From Pseudomonadota bacterium (lineage in GTDB: Bacteria; Pseudomonadota; Alphaproteobacteria; Reyranellales; Reyranellaceae): DNA of 64,000 bases. The notes below the pieces were generated by a model. That model was not told where the DNA came from and did no database searches. It saw only the letters and a program-made list of their open reading frames with translations. The stretch spans positions 186,001-250,000 of the forward strand of contig JAFEBU010000073.1 of assembly GCA_018242505.1 (NCBI GenBank), given 5' to 3'. Both the position numbers and the translations under genes were made by a program. Shown here in pieces: positions 1-7,691 of the stretch (positions are counted from its first letter, which is position 1; every line of letters begins with the position of its first letter).

Positions 1-262
1 GCTGATCCTTCAGGCGCTTCCGCACCTCGCGCAACGGCTTCACGATCGCGGCCTGCCAAGCGTCGCTCGCCTTCAGGATGGTCCGCAATCGCTCGGCCGT
101 CAGGGTCGGGCGACCCGATGCCCCCAACCAGCAACAGAACAGCAATATGTTGACGTCGCAGCCACGCCGCTCCTGCAAATCGAGACAAGCTTCGGCTACC
201 CCGTCGCCGGCGTAGAGTTCCAGGGAAAAGTTCCAGAAAGGATGAGGCAGGAAATCCGGCAT
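1..262 (-). CDS. TIGR02444/DUF2390 family protein (C-terminus outside window)
   Basis: The 5' 87 codons of a minus-strand gene run off the left edge. The protein begins MPDFLPHPFWNFSLELYAG, followed by a segment with CLDLQERRGCDVN and ILLFCCWLGASG and then an arginine/lysine-rich helix. The FW.FSL.LY opening and the D-VN-LL-CCWLG block are hallmarks of the TIGR02444 (DUF2390) family, small proteins of about 160 residues with no established function. The ATG at 262-260 is the first start in frame. It is divergent from the YdcH-like gene, with 81 bp between them. Family assignment is from memory of the motif; function is unknown. Confidence 0.75.
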   Translation of the reverse strand, partial: MPDFLPHPFWNFSLELYAGDGVAEACLDLQERRGCDVNILLFCCWLGASGRPTLTAERLRTILKASDAWQAAIVKPLREVRKRLKDQ

Positions 263-343
263 GGTATCTAGGGTTATGCTTCCCTTTGGGCGGCCGAAGG
301 GGTACACGGCGCGCATCCACGTGGCCAGTCCACCGGAACGGGC

Positions 344-568
344 ATGATAGACGACAAGGCTTCGGAACCGCAGGATACGGAGGCGCTCAAGGCCAAGCTG
401 GAAGCGCTGAGGAGCGAACATCGTGATCTTGACGACGTGATCGATCGCCTGATCGAGAAGGCTCCCTTCGACCAGTTGCAACTCCAGCGACTGAAGAAGC
501 GCAAGCTCGGTCTGAAAGACCAGATTCTGAGGCTGGAAAGCCAGTTAATTCCCGACATCATCGCCTGA
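344..568 (+). CDS. YdcH family protein (DUF465)
   Basis: A 74-residue charged, mostly alpha-helical protein. The central part reads LRSEHRDLDDVIDRLIEKAP, then a lysine/arginine cluster (LQRLKKRKLGLKDQI), which is the typical DUF465 pattern: two short antiparallel helices with an H-x-x-L-D signature. The length matches the family (60-80 aa). Members are soluble helical-hairpin proteins without a firmly known role. It lies 18 bp upstream of purE on the same strand, so it may be cotranscribed, but nothing here ties it to purine synthesis. Confidence 0.85.
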   Translation: MIDDKASEPQDTEALKAKLEALRSEHRDLDDVIDRLIEKAPFDQLQLQRLKKRKLGLKDQILRLESQLIPDIIA

Positions 569-586
569 AAAGACGCCTCCTGCCAA

Positions 587-1108
587 ATGGCCAAATCTTC
601 CGCAAAACGCCGCCCACTGGTCGGCCTGATCATGGGTAGCCAGTCGGACTGGGCGACCATGCGGCATTCCGCCGAGACACTCGCGGCCCTGGGCGTCCCG
701 TGTGAGGCGCGTATCGTCTCAGCCCATCGGACACCCAAGCGCCTGGTCGCCTACGCTTCGGGCGCCAAGGCACGTGGCCTCAAGGTGATCATCGCCGGTG
801 CCGGCGGTGCGGCCCATCTGCCGGGAATGACAGCATCGATGACTCCACTGCCGGTTCTCGGCGTCCCGGTCGAAAGCGCGGCACTGAAGGGCATGGACAG
901 CCTTCTTTCCATTGTCCAAATGCCGGCGGGAGTGCCTGTTGGCACGCTTGCCATCGGCAAGTCGGGCGCCATCAACGCTGCGATCTTGGCGGCGTCCATC
1001 ATTGGACTTGACAATGCCAAGATAATGGCAGCCGTCGAGCGCTGGCGAACCCGCCAGACCGAGGCGGTCGCCGCAGCGCCCTCGGACGAAACGGCAGTGC
1101 CGCGCTAA
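587..1108 (+). CDS. purE: N5-carboxyaminoimidazole ribonucleotide mutase PurE
   Basis: Class I PurE, 173 aa, which moves the carboxyl group of N5-CAIR to C4 to give CAIR in cytosolic de novo purine synthesis. Visible signatures are GSQSDW (residues 17-22), SAHRTP with the catalytic histidine (45-50), and AGGAAHLPGM (72-81), followed by the conserved LGVPV and SIVQMP..PV.T.AIG segments. The length is normal. It sits 5 bp ahead of purK, the enzyme that makes its substrate, so the two form a translationally close pair. Assignment is secure. Confidence 0.97.
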   Translation: MAKSSAKRRPLVGLIMGSQSDWATMRHSAETLAALGVPCEARIVSAHRTPKRLVAYASGAKARGLKVIIAGAGGAAHLPGMTASMTPLPVLGVPVESAALKGMDSLLSIVQMPAGVPVGTLAIGKSGAINAAILAASIIGLDNAKIMAAVERWRTRQTEAVAAAPSDETAVPR

Positions 1109-1113
1109 ACCGA

Positions 1114-2208
1114 ATGACGAACGTGCAAGATGGGCGCGACGGTCGTAAGGTCCTGCCGCCGGGCTCGACCATCGGTATCCTGGGCGGCGGCCAGTTGGGC
1201 CGCATGACCGCCATGGCGGCTGCCCGGCTCGGCTATCGTTCTGTCGTTTATGCGCCGGAGGCGCATTCGGTCGGCGGCGACGTGGCGACGGGCCACGTCC
1301 AGGGGACCTACGAGGACACGGCCGCCCTTGCCCGCTTTGCCGCCGAAGTGAACGTCATCACTTACGAGTTCGAGAACGTGCCTGAGGCCACGGTGGCCGA
1401 GTGCGCCCGCCACAAGCCGGTACGGCCCGGCATCAAGCCGATCCACCTCGCCCAGCACCGGCTGCGCGAAAAGGAGTTTTTCCGGACGTCGGGGCTCGGA
1501 ACGGCGGCCTACCAGCGGATCGCCAGCGAAGGTGATGTCGCTGCCGCCACCACGCTGCCCGGGATCCTCAAGACCTGTACCGAAGGCTATGACGGCAAAG
1601 GCCAGGTCCGGGTCGCCACCCGACAGGAAGTCGCCGCAGCCTGGGAGAAGCTCGACCGAAGGGAATGTATTCTCGAGGCGGTGGTCGATTTCCAGTGCGA
1701 GGTCTCGGCTATCGTCGCGCGCGGCCTAGGCAGTGAGGTCCGGTGCTTCCCGATCGGTCTCAACGAACATCGCGATGGCATCCTGCGCACGACGGCAGTG
1801 CCATCCGGCCTTTCGCCGGACATCGAACAGCAAGCCAGGAACTATGGCCTGCACCTGGCAAAAAGCCTCGACCTTGTCGGCCTGGTCGCGATCGAGATGT
1901 TCGTCACCAGGGACGGTCGTGTCCTTGCCAATGAGATGGCCCCCCGGCCGCATAATTCGGGGCACTGGACGATCGATGCCTGCGCCACGAGCCAGTTCGA
2001 GCAGCTTGTGCGCGCAATCTGCGGATTGCCCCTGGGCGCGGTCGATATCCTCGCCCCGTCAAGAATGGTCAACCTGATCGGCGACGAGGCCGACGGCTGG
2101 GCCGGTTATCTCGCCGACCCGGCCGCACGGCTGCATCTTTACGGCAAGGGCAAGGCTCGCCCCGGCCGCAAGATGGGCCATGTCACCTATGTGACGCCGA
2201 CCAGGTAA
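1114..2208 (+). CDS. purK: N5-carboxyaminoimidazole ribonucleotide synthase PurK
   Basis: ATP-grasp enzyme, 364 aa, that carboxylates AIR with ATP and bicarbonate to N5-CAIR, the substrate of PurE. The N-terminal pre-ATP-grasp domain carries GILGGGQLGRM (residues 21-31) and the TYEFENVP segment. The ATP-grasp part shows the glycine-rich loop EGYDGKGQ, and the C-terminal metal/substrate site is EMAPRPHNSGHWTIDA. It follows purE by 5 bp and ends 3 bp from the convergent COQ9 gene. Start, length and motifs are all typical. Confidence 0.97.
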   Translation: MTNVQDGRDGRKVLPPGSTIGILGGGQLGRMTAMAAARLGYRSVVYAPEAHSVGGDVATGHVQGTYEDTAALARFAAEVNVITYEFENVPEATVAECARHKPVRPGIKPIHLAQHRLREKEFFRTSGLGTAAYQRIASEGDVAAATTLPGILKTCTEGYDGKGQVRVATRQEVAAAWEKLDRRECILEAVVDFQCEVSAIVARGLGSEVRCFPIGLNEHRDGILRTTAVPSGLSPDIEQQARNYGLHLAKSLDLVGLVAIEMFVTRDGRVLANEMAPRPHNSGHWTIDACATSQFEQLVRAICGLPLGAVDILAPSRMVNLIGDEADGWAGYLADPAARLHLYGKGKARPGRKMGHVTYVTPTR

Positions 2209-2211
2209 TTG

Positions 2212-2859
2212 CTAGCGACGGACAGCCGTGCGAGCGCGGTCGCCCGGCCGCCACGACCGGGCGCGCGCCTTCAGCTGCTCGACCTGCATCACATTGTCGA
2301 TCCGCCGGTCGAGAAAGCCCCAGGTCGCCTCGCTGCCGGGTGAGCGATCGTTCAGCCAGTAGAGCAGTGTCGAGGAGTAGACGGCCGCCAAGGTCGCCCG
2401 CTTGGTATAGAAATTGAAGTCTGCGCTGGTATCGCCGGCGGCATACCACATCGCATCGATCGTGCGGTAAAGCAGCCGCAGCGCCAGCGGGGTATTGAAG
2501 GGAAGCGCCAGCAGCGCCAGAGCCCGCCTTGCCGCCTCCCGGTTGCCGACATGGCGCTCCAGCCGGATGCGGATGGCGTCGCGGATGCGATCCCGGATCT
2601 TGAGGGCGAGCACGCCCTCCGTCTCCAGATCGGCAACCATGCGTTGGTCGGCGCGCTCGCTGACATAGGCCAGAACGTCGAGCGGCCCACCGGGAAACAG
2701 GCGCTCGGCCTCCTCCGCCGGCAGGCCAAGCCCCCGGGCGGCTGCCCGGATCGAGGTCCGGGTCCAGCCGTCGAAGGCCGCCTCGTTGGCCACGGCATCC
2801 GCCAGCCGGTCACGGAGGGCCTGGTCTGGGTCGTTGGGAGGGGCCTTGACCTCGCTCAT
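2212..2859 (-). CDS. COQ9 family ubiquinone biosynthesis protein
   Basis: A 215-residue helical protein. Its N-terminal half has a TetR-like fold (helices around WTRTSIRAAARGLGLP). The C-terminal half holds the lipid-binding COQ9 signature, with AMWYAAGDTSADFNFYTKRATLAAVYSSTLLYWLND and a final helix RRIDNVMQVEQLK. COQ9 assists the COQ7-type hydroxylation of demethoxyubiquinone by presenting the prenyl quinone. It is characteristic of mitochondria and alphaproteobacteria. Convergent with purK; divergent from rpsU. Confidence 0.9.
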   Translation of the reverse strand: MSEVKAPPNDPDQALRDRLADAVANEAAFDGWTRTSIRAAARGLGLPAEEAERLFPGGPLDVLAYVSERADQRMVADLETEGVLALKIRDRIRDAIRIRLERHVGNREAARRALALLALPFNTPLALRLLYRTIDAMWYAAGDTSADFNFYTKRATLAAVYSSTLLYWLNDRSPGSEATWGFLDRRIDNVMQVEQLKARARSWRPGDRARTAVRR

Positions 2860-2985
2860 GGACCGAATATAGGCCTTCCAGCGGGGCTTCCCAAGGCCAA
2901 GGGCCTATGATACCTACCCGCGCTCCCGAATTCCCGGGCCATGAAAACTTGTCTTGGTCCGCCAGCTCGAAAGGAAATGATCGCA

Positions 2986-3189
2986 GTGCAGGTCCTCGTC
3001 CGCGAAAACAATGTCGATCAGGCGCTCCGCGTCCTGAAAAAGAAGATGCAACGCGAAGGCATCTTCCGCGAGATGAAGCTCCGCCGTAACTACGAGAAGC
3101 CGTCCGAGCGCCGCGCGAGAGAACGTGCCGAAGCGATCCGCCGCACTCGCAAGCTGATGCGCAAGCGCATGGAGCGTGAGGGCTACTAG
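2986..3189 (+). CDS. rpsU: 30S ribosomal protein bS21
   Basis: Small basic ribosomal protein of the 30S platform near the anti-Shine-Dalgarno region. I place the start at GTG 2986, not the in-frame ATGs at 2941 or 2977, because the family begins M-Q-V-L-V-R and an AAAGGA ribosome-binding site lies about 10 nt upstream of this GTG. The ATG at 2977 has its SD only 1-2 nt away. The 67-residue product contains NNVDQALRVLKKKMQREG, the classic bS21 segment, and ends in an Arg/Lys-rich tail. A strong intrinsic terminator follows at 3219. Confidence 0.95.
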   Translation: MQVLVRENNVDQALRVLKKKMQREGIFREMKLRRNYEKPSERRARERAEAIRRTRKLMRKRMEREGY

Positions 3190-3218
3190 GCCCGCGCCCT
3201 CTACCGAGAGATTCGACG

Positions 3219-3248
3219 ACCCCCGGCATCGCCCGGGGGTTTTGTTTT
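3219..3248 (+). terminator. Rho-independent terminator of rpsU
   Basis: Perfect 8-bp stem ACCCCCGG / CCGGGGGT with a 6-nt loop, immediately followed by a T-rich run (TTTTTGTTTT). It begins 29 nt after the rpsU stop codon. Confidence 0.9.
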
Positions 3249-3264
3249 GCGCAATGTGCGATGG

Positions 3265-3335
3265 GCTGTCGGACAGGCTTGAACTGTCGCCCTCTCCCTA
3301 ACCATAGGCATGCTCCACTGCCGAGCTCCCACTCC
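3265..3335 (-). pseudogene. Degenerate tRNA-like sequence
   Basis: Read on the minus strand, a perfect T arm is present at 3288-3272: GACAG / TTCAAGC / CTGTC, with the canonical TTCRANY loop. A D arm is at 3326-3312: GCTC / GGCAGTG / GAGC. The spacing between D and T arms is exactly the 23 nt of a normal class I tRNA, placing a loop ATGGTTA (anticodon position GGT) in the middle. The anticodon stem has a mismatch and G-U pairs. The acceptor strands (GGAGTGG against CGACAGC) do not pair, so it is unlikely to be functional. It looks like a decayed tRNA or one half of a rearranged tRNA locus. Confidence 0.5.
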
Positions 3336-3368
3336 GGCCCCGGCTCCCGAAGCGAGGGCTCCTATCCC

Positions 3369-4519
3369 TCAGTTCAATCCGTAGAGCCGTGCGACGTTGT
3401 CGTGGACGATCTTCTTCTGAACGCCTTCCGGGAAGCCGGCGAGATTTCTGGCCAAAGTGTCGCGCGAATTGGGCCAGATGCAATCGGGGTGCGGATAGTC
3501 GGAGCCCCAGATGATGTTGTCCTCGCCGATCAGCGGCACGATCGGCTCCAGGTACTTGTCCTGCTGGTAGGTGACGTAACCCTGGCGGCGGAAATAGTCG
3601 CTGGGCTTCATCTTGAAGCCGAGGCTGCGGGCGCGATCGTGATATTCGGTGTCGAGACGATCGAACACGTAAGGCAGCCATGTCACGCCCGATTCGCCCA
3701 GCACGAAGTTGAAGTCCGGATATTGCTCGCAGGCCCCCGAAGCCAGCAGCGAGACCAGCACTTCCATGGTGTCGAGCTGAAACAGTGCCGAGCGCACCAA
3801 CCGCCACTGGATCGCGAACTGTTTCTCCATTTCCGGCGTGTCGGGCGCACGCAGCGCCTTGAAGCCGGTCGAGTGGAACGAGATCGGGAACCGGTGTTCG
3901 GCCGCAGCCTCCCATAGGACGAACCAGTCACGATGGTAGAGCGGCAAGCTCATCCGCTTGAAAGCGAGATCGCCGCCCTTCAGCCCCATCCGCGCGCAGC
4001 GCCGCACTTCAGCTGCAGCCGTCGCCGGGTCGGTGTTGGGGATGATGGCGAGCGGGAACACGCGGTTCGAATCCGAACGTCTGGCAAAGTCGGCCGCCCA
4101 GTCGTTGTAGCGCGCATTGACCCATGCGCGCAGGTCGGCTTCCTCGATCATGTCGTTGACCATCAGGCAGCCGTAGATGATCTCCTTTTCGATCCCGTCG
4201 CGATCGAGATCGGCCAGGCGAAGCTCCGGCGTGGTCGGCCGCGGCTGAGCTCCGGGATAGCTGCTCCACTCGAAGCCCGCCTCTTTCATCTCGTCGATAT
4301 GGCCGAAAGAACCCTTGCTGTATGGCAGGAAGCCCGGCCCGACTCCGTTCCACATGCCGCGATCCTTGTCGTCGACGAACCAGTGCTGACCGTCGTTGCG
4401 TTCCTCGACGCGGGGGGAGCGTTCTTCTTCCACCTGGCCGGCGCCTGCGACGACCAGAGGTCGATTGGGCAATAGGTCAGATCGATATGATTGTCGCCGG
4501 AAATGAGCTTGTGCTGCAT
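3369..4519 (-). pseudogene. Amidohydrolase family (metal-dependent hydrolase), frameshifted
   Basis: The protein is readable in two frames. The start at ATG 4519, with GGGAGGG 5 nt upstream, gives MQHKLISGDNHIDLTYCP and continues through WSSQAPARWKKNAP. The rest (RVEERNDGQHWFVDD to FPEGVQKKIVHDNVARLYG) is in another frame. The switch is at a run of six G on the plus strand (4412-4417). One extra base, or two fewer, restores a protein of about 383 aa. Amidohydrolase_2 (PF04909) features include the N-terminal DNHID, FHSTG, GESGVTWLPYVFDRLD and the C-terminal metal aspartate in IIWGSDYPHPDC. Relatives are decarboxylases or hydrolases of carboxylated aromatics; the substrate is unknown. Either a pseudogene or a sequence error. 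Confidence 0.8.
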
Positions 4520-4717
4520 GGCGCCCTCCCTCAGCCGCCGGGATGCGCCAGGGCATCGCCCGGTCAATAGGCACGGTACGGCGCCCCCTCGCCTGCTCCA
4601 AGCCCCGATCTAGCAAGAAGTTCGCGCAGCGGGACATGACGATTCCCCGGAATAGCCGCATTTGCCCGCATTGCCGACCACGGCAACGGTATCCAGTAGC
4701 AACCCAGGAGACGCCCG

Positions 4718-4804
4718 ATGGGCGACGAATACGGCTTCAAATACGACAGCTGCGGCGATTGCCTTAACGCGCGCGGCAACCTGATTTCACCGCATACGCG
4801 CTGA
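4718..4804 (+). CDS. Putative 28-residue CxxC micropeptide
   Basis: Small reading frame with a convincing ribosome-binding site (CCAGGAG, 7 nt before the ATG). It encodes MGDEYGFKYDSCGDC plus 13 more residues ending in SPHTR and a TGA stop. The SCGDC motif could bind a metal or be redox active. A large hairpin begins 9 nt after the stop. I do not recognise a family. Start, SD and terminator together form a complete mini-gene, but coding cannot be proved from one sequence. Confidence 0.45.
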   Translation: MGDEYGFKYDSCGDCLNARGNLISPHTR

Positions 4805-4812
4805 GACACGCG

Positions 4813-4854
4813 AACGAGACGAAGGCCGCTCCCTTAGGGCGCGGCCTTCTCGTT
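4813..4854. terminator. Hairpin between convergent genes, probable bidirectional terminator
   Basis: Arms AACGAGA-CG-AAGGCCGC (4813-4829) and GCGGCCTTCTCGTT (4841-4854) pair over 14 bp with a 2-nt bulge and an 11-nt loop. The element lies between the 28-residue peptide gene (+) and the TPR gene (-), so it can serve both. The U-tract is weak on each side. Confidence 0.6.
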
Positions 4855-4880
4855 TGAGGTTACGGTGTGTAGTCCTGAAG

Positions 4881-5809
4881 TCATTGCGGCAGGCGATATC
4901 GTTTCATCCTTTCGTCGATATCGGGCACCAACTGCCTCGCCTGCCTGAGGTCCGAGCTACTTTCCGTAGCATCGCCCTTGTGCAGTTTGGCAACACCACG
5001 GCCGAAGAGGAGGTCCGCACGGCGATCATCATTTATCGCCAAACCTCGGTCGAAGTCGGTAATCGCCTCGTCGAAACGCTTCATGCGCAGATAGATAATC
5101 GCCCGTGCCCGATAGGCATCAACTTCATCAGGGTGTTTGGCAATCAGCGCATTGACCTCATCCAAACCAGCTTGCGAGCGCAACATCAAGGACAACACAA
5201 TGGCGCGCTCTGCCGCGACCTCATCTGCGACGTCGCTATTCCAAATAAGAAGCAACGATATCGCCGCGCCGAAGTCTGCAAGAGCACGTTCGAAATCGCC
5301 GACCTCCACGTAGAGATCGCCGCGTATATGATACCAACTACCATTGCCGGGCTGCCGCAGAAGGCACTGACTATATGCTTCAATAGCGAGATCGTAGTGC
5401 TTCGAGCGGGAATATGCGCCACCGAGCGCCAGCCACGACATGATTCCCGACCGACCGGTTGACGTTGCTGCTTTGTTGTCGACGATAGCATGATCCATAT
5501 CGCCCTTGAGTTCGTATGCCTTGCCGCGCGCGATGAGCAGCTCATCGTCGTTCGGCTCCAACTCAAGCGCACTGCTGAGATCAGCGATCGCTCGATCCAG
5601 ATCCCCAGCTTTTGTATAGGCCATGCCGCGCCAACGATAGGCCTCTACGATTGCTGTCTTATCGCTCGCCTTTTCAGCTGTACGCTACAGGCCGCAATCA
5701 CAATCGAAGGTTCGCTGCCGCTACGGCATCCCGAAGGCCTCAAATCGAGAGTTTGTGCGACCGCAGGGAAGGCTAGAGACGCCAACAGCACAAACGCCGG
5801 ATACTTCAA
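4881..5809 (-). pseudogene. Exported tetratricopeptide-repeat protein, frameshifted near the N-terminus
   Basis: The main frame gives about 247 residues of TPR repeats (AGDLDRAIADLSSALELEPND, then KHYDLAIEAYSQCLLRQP, VGDFERALADFGAAI, MKRFDEAITDFDRGLAI). Upstream, a second frame starting at TTG 5809 (AAGGG about 6 nt before) encodes a signal peptide, KYPAFVLLASLAFPAVAQ, then CRSGSEPSIVIAACSVQL. That is the usual mature N-terminus of this family, a cysteine segment ahead of the first TPR. The frames join at a four-A run (plus 5671-5674), where one missing base explains the break. The ATG at 5624 is internal to a TPR, so it is not the natural start. It lies 20 bp downstream of pntB. Periplasmic scaffold; partner unknown. 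Confidence 0.7.
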
Positions 5810-5829
5810 GGCCGCCCTTGAGCCACCGC

Positions 5830-7239
5830 TCAGTGCGCCGAGCCTTCCAGGGCCTTGACGATGTTCTCGCACATCACCTTGGCGTCGGCGAACAGCATCA
5901 TGGTGTTGTCGCGGAAGAAGAGCTCGTTGTCGACGCCCGCATAGCCCGAGGACATGCCGCGTTTCACGAACAAGACGGTCTGCGCCTTCTCCACGTCGAG
6001 GATCGGCATGCCGTAGATCGGGCTCTTGGGATCGGTCTTGGCGGCCGGATTGGTGACGTCGTTGGCGCCGATCACGAAAGCGACATCGGTCGAGGCGAAG
6101 TCGCGATTGATGTCATCGAGCTCGAACACCTCGTCGTAGGGCACGTTGGCCTCGGCCAGCAGCACGTTCATGTGACCCGGCATGCGACCTGCCACCGGAT
6201 GGATCGCGTAACGCACCTCGACGCCGCGCGCCTTCAGGATGTCCGCCATCTCGCGCAGCGCATGCTGTGCCTGCGCCACCGCCATGCCGTAGCCCGGCAC
6301 GATGATCACCGATCTGGCATTCTCCATCAGGAAGGCCGCATCCTCTGCCGAGCCTGCCTTCACCGGCTTGTCGGTCTTGGCGCCGGCCGGTCCTGCCGCG
6401 CTCGAATCGGTGCCGAAGCCGCCCAGGATCACGTTAAAGATCGAGCGGTTCATGCCCTTGCACATGATGTAGCTCAGGATCGCGCCCGACGAGCCCACCA
6501 GCGCACCCGTCACGATCAGCGCCGTGTTGCCGAGCGTGAAGCCGATGCCGGCCGCCGCCCACCCCGAGTAGGAATTGAGCATCGATACCACGACCGGCAT
6601 GTCGGCACCGCCGATCGGCAGGATCAGCAGGAAGCCCACGGCAAGCGACAGCAGGACCAGCAGGACGAAGGTCAGCGGATGGCCGGCCGCGGCGAACCAG
6701 ATCAGGAGCAGCACCAGAACGAGGCCGATCAGGGCGTTGAGCGGATGCTGGCCGCGGAACACCAGCGGCGCGCCCGAGACCAGGCCCTGCAGCTTGGCGA
6801 AGGCCACGATCGAGCCGGTGAAGGTGATGGCGCCGATGATGGTGCCGAGCCCCATCTCGACCAGGCTTTGCGTGCGAATGTGGCCGGGCGTGCCGATGCC
6901 GAACGCCTCGGGTGAAACGAAGGCGGCACCCGCCACGAACACTGCCGCGAGCCCTACCAGCGAATGGAAGGCAGCCACAAGCTGGGGCAGCGCCGTCATC
7001 TGGATGCGCATCGCCACCATGGTGCCGATCGTGCCGCCGACCAGGAAGCCGGCTACGATCAGCCAGGGTGAAACCACGCCCGGCGAGGCGACGGTGACGC
7101 CGATCGCCACGATCATGCCGACGATACCGTAGAGGTTGCCTCCACGCGCACTTGTGGGTGAGGAAAGCCCACGCAGAGCCATGATGAAGCAGATGGCCGA
7201 GATCAGGTAGCCGTAGGCGGCCAGTTCATGGGTGATCAC
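5830..7239 (-). CDS. pntB: NAD(P) transhydrogenase subunit beta PntB
   Basis: 469 aa. The N-terminal two thirds is a chain of hydrophobic helices (domain II, proton channel). The C-terminal third is the NADP(H)-binding domain III: VPGYGMAVAQAQHALREM, HPVAGRMPGHMNVLLAEA, GANDVTNPAAKTDP and KRGMSSGYAGVDNELF are all intact. With PntAA and PntAB it couples proton influx to hydride transfer from NADH to NADP+ in the inner membrane, supplying NADPH. It follows pntAB by 14 bp in a three-gene operon. Confidence 0.97.
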   Translation of the reverse strand: MITHELAAYGYLISAICFIMALRGLSSPTSARGGNLYGIVGMIVAIGVTVASPGVVSPWLIVAGFLVGGTIGTMVAMRIQMTALPQLVAAFHSLVGLAAVFVAGAAFVSPEAFGIGTPGHIRTQSLVEMGLGTIIGAITFTGSIVAFAKLQGLVSGAPLVFRGQHPLNALIGLVLVLLLIWFAAAGHPLTFVLLVLLSLAVGFLLILPIGGADMPVVVSMLNSYSGWAAAGIGFTLGNTALIVTGALVGSSGAILSYIMCKGMNRSIFNVILGGFGTDSSAAGPAGAKTDKPVKAGSAEDAAFLMENARSVIIVPGYGMAVAQAQHALREMADILKARGVEVRYAIHPVAGRMPGHMNVLLAEANVPYDEVFELDDINRDFASTDVAFVIGANDVTNPAAKTDPKSPIYGMPILDVEKAQTVLFVKRGMSSGYAGVDNELFFRDNTMMLFADAKVMCENIVKALEGSAH

Positions 7240-7253
7240 TGTTTCTGCCTCGC

Positions 7254-7682
7254 CTACTTCTTGACCGGCTGCTTCTTCTTGAACATCGACAGCATGCGGT
7301 GCGTGACGATGAAACCGCCGAAGATATTCACGGCAGCGAGCGCCACGGCAATGCCGCCGAAGAGCTGCGCCGCGCCAAGGCCTTGCAGCCCGGCAGCCAG
7401 CAGTGCCCCGACGATGATCACGGACGAGACGGCGTTGGTCACGGCCATCAACGGCGAATGCAGCGCCGGCGTCACGCGCCAGACCACGTAGTAACCCACG
7501 AAGCAGGCAAGCGCGAAGATCGTGAGCAGCGCCACGAACGGCATGTGGCCGGCCTCCGGCGCACTTGCCGGCGTCTGTGCAGCCAGATCAGTGATCTGCT
7601 GCGCGAGATTCTTCAGATGTACGGCGAGGTCCTGCGTCTGGCTTGCGATCTTGGCCGCTTCGCCCGCGATCCTGTCGTCCAT
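7254..7682 (-). CDS. pntAB: NAD(P) transhydrogenase subunit alpha part 2 (membrane domain)
   Basis: 142 aa. A polar N-terminal stretch of about 45 residues is followed by three or four transmembrane helices (FVALLTIFALACFVGYYVVW; LMAVTNAVSSVIIVGALLAA; IAVALAAVNIFGGFIV). It ends FKKKQPVKK. This is the separate membrane piece of the alpha subunit seen when pntA is split, as in Rhodospirillum and most alphaproteobacteria. It lies 9 bp after pntAA and 14 bp before pntB. Confidence 0.95.
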   Translation of the reverse strand: MDDRIAGEAAKIASQTQDLAVHLKNLAQQITDLAAQTPASAPEAGHMPFVALLTIFALACFVGYYVVWRVTPALHSPLMAVTNAVSSVIIVGALLAAGLQGLGAAQLFGGIAVALAAVNIFGGFIVTHRMLSMFKKKQPVKK

Positions 7683-7691
7683 GGCCTTCTC

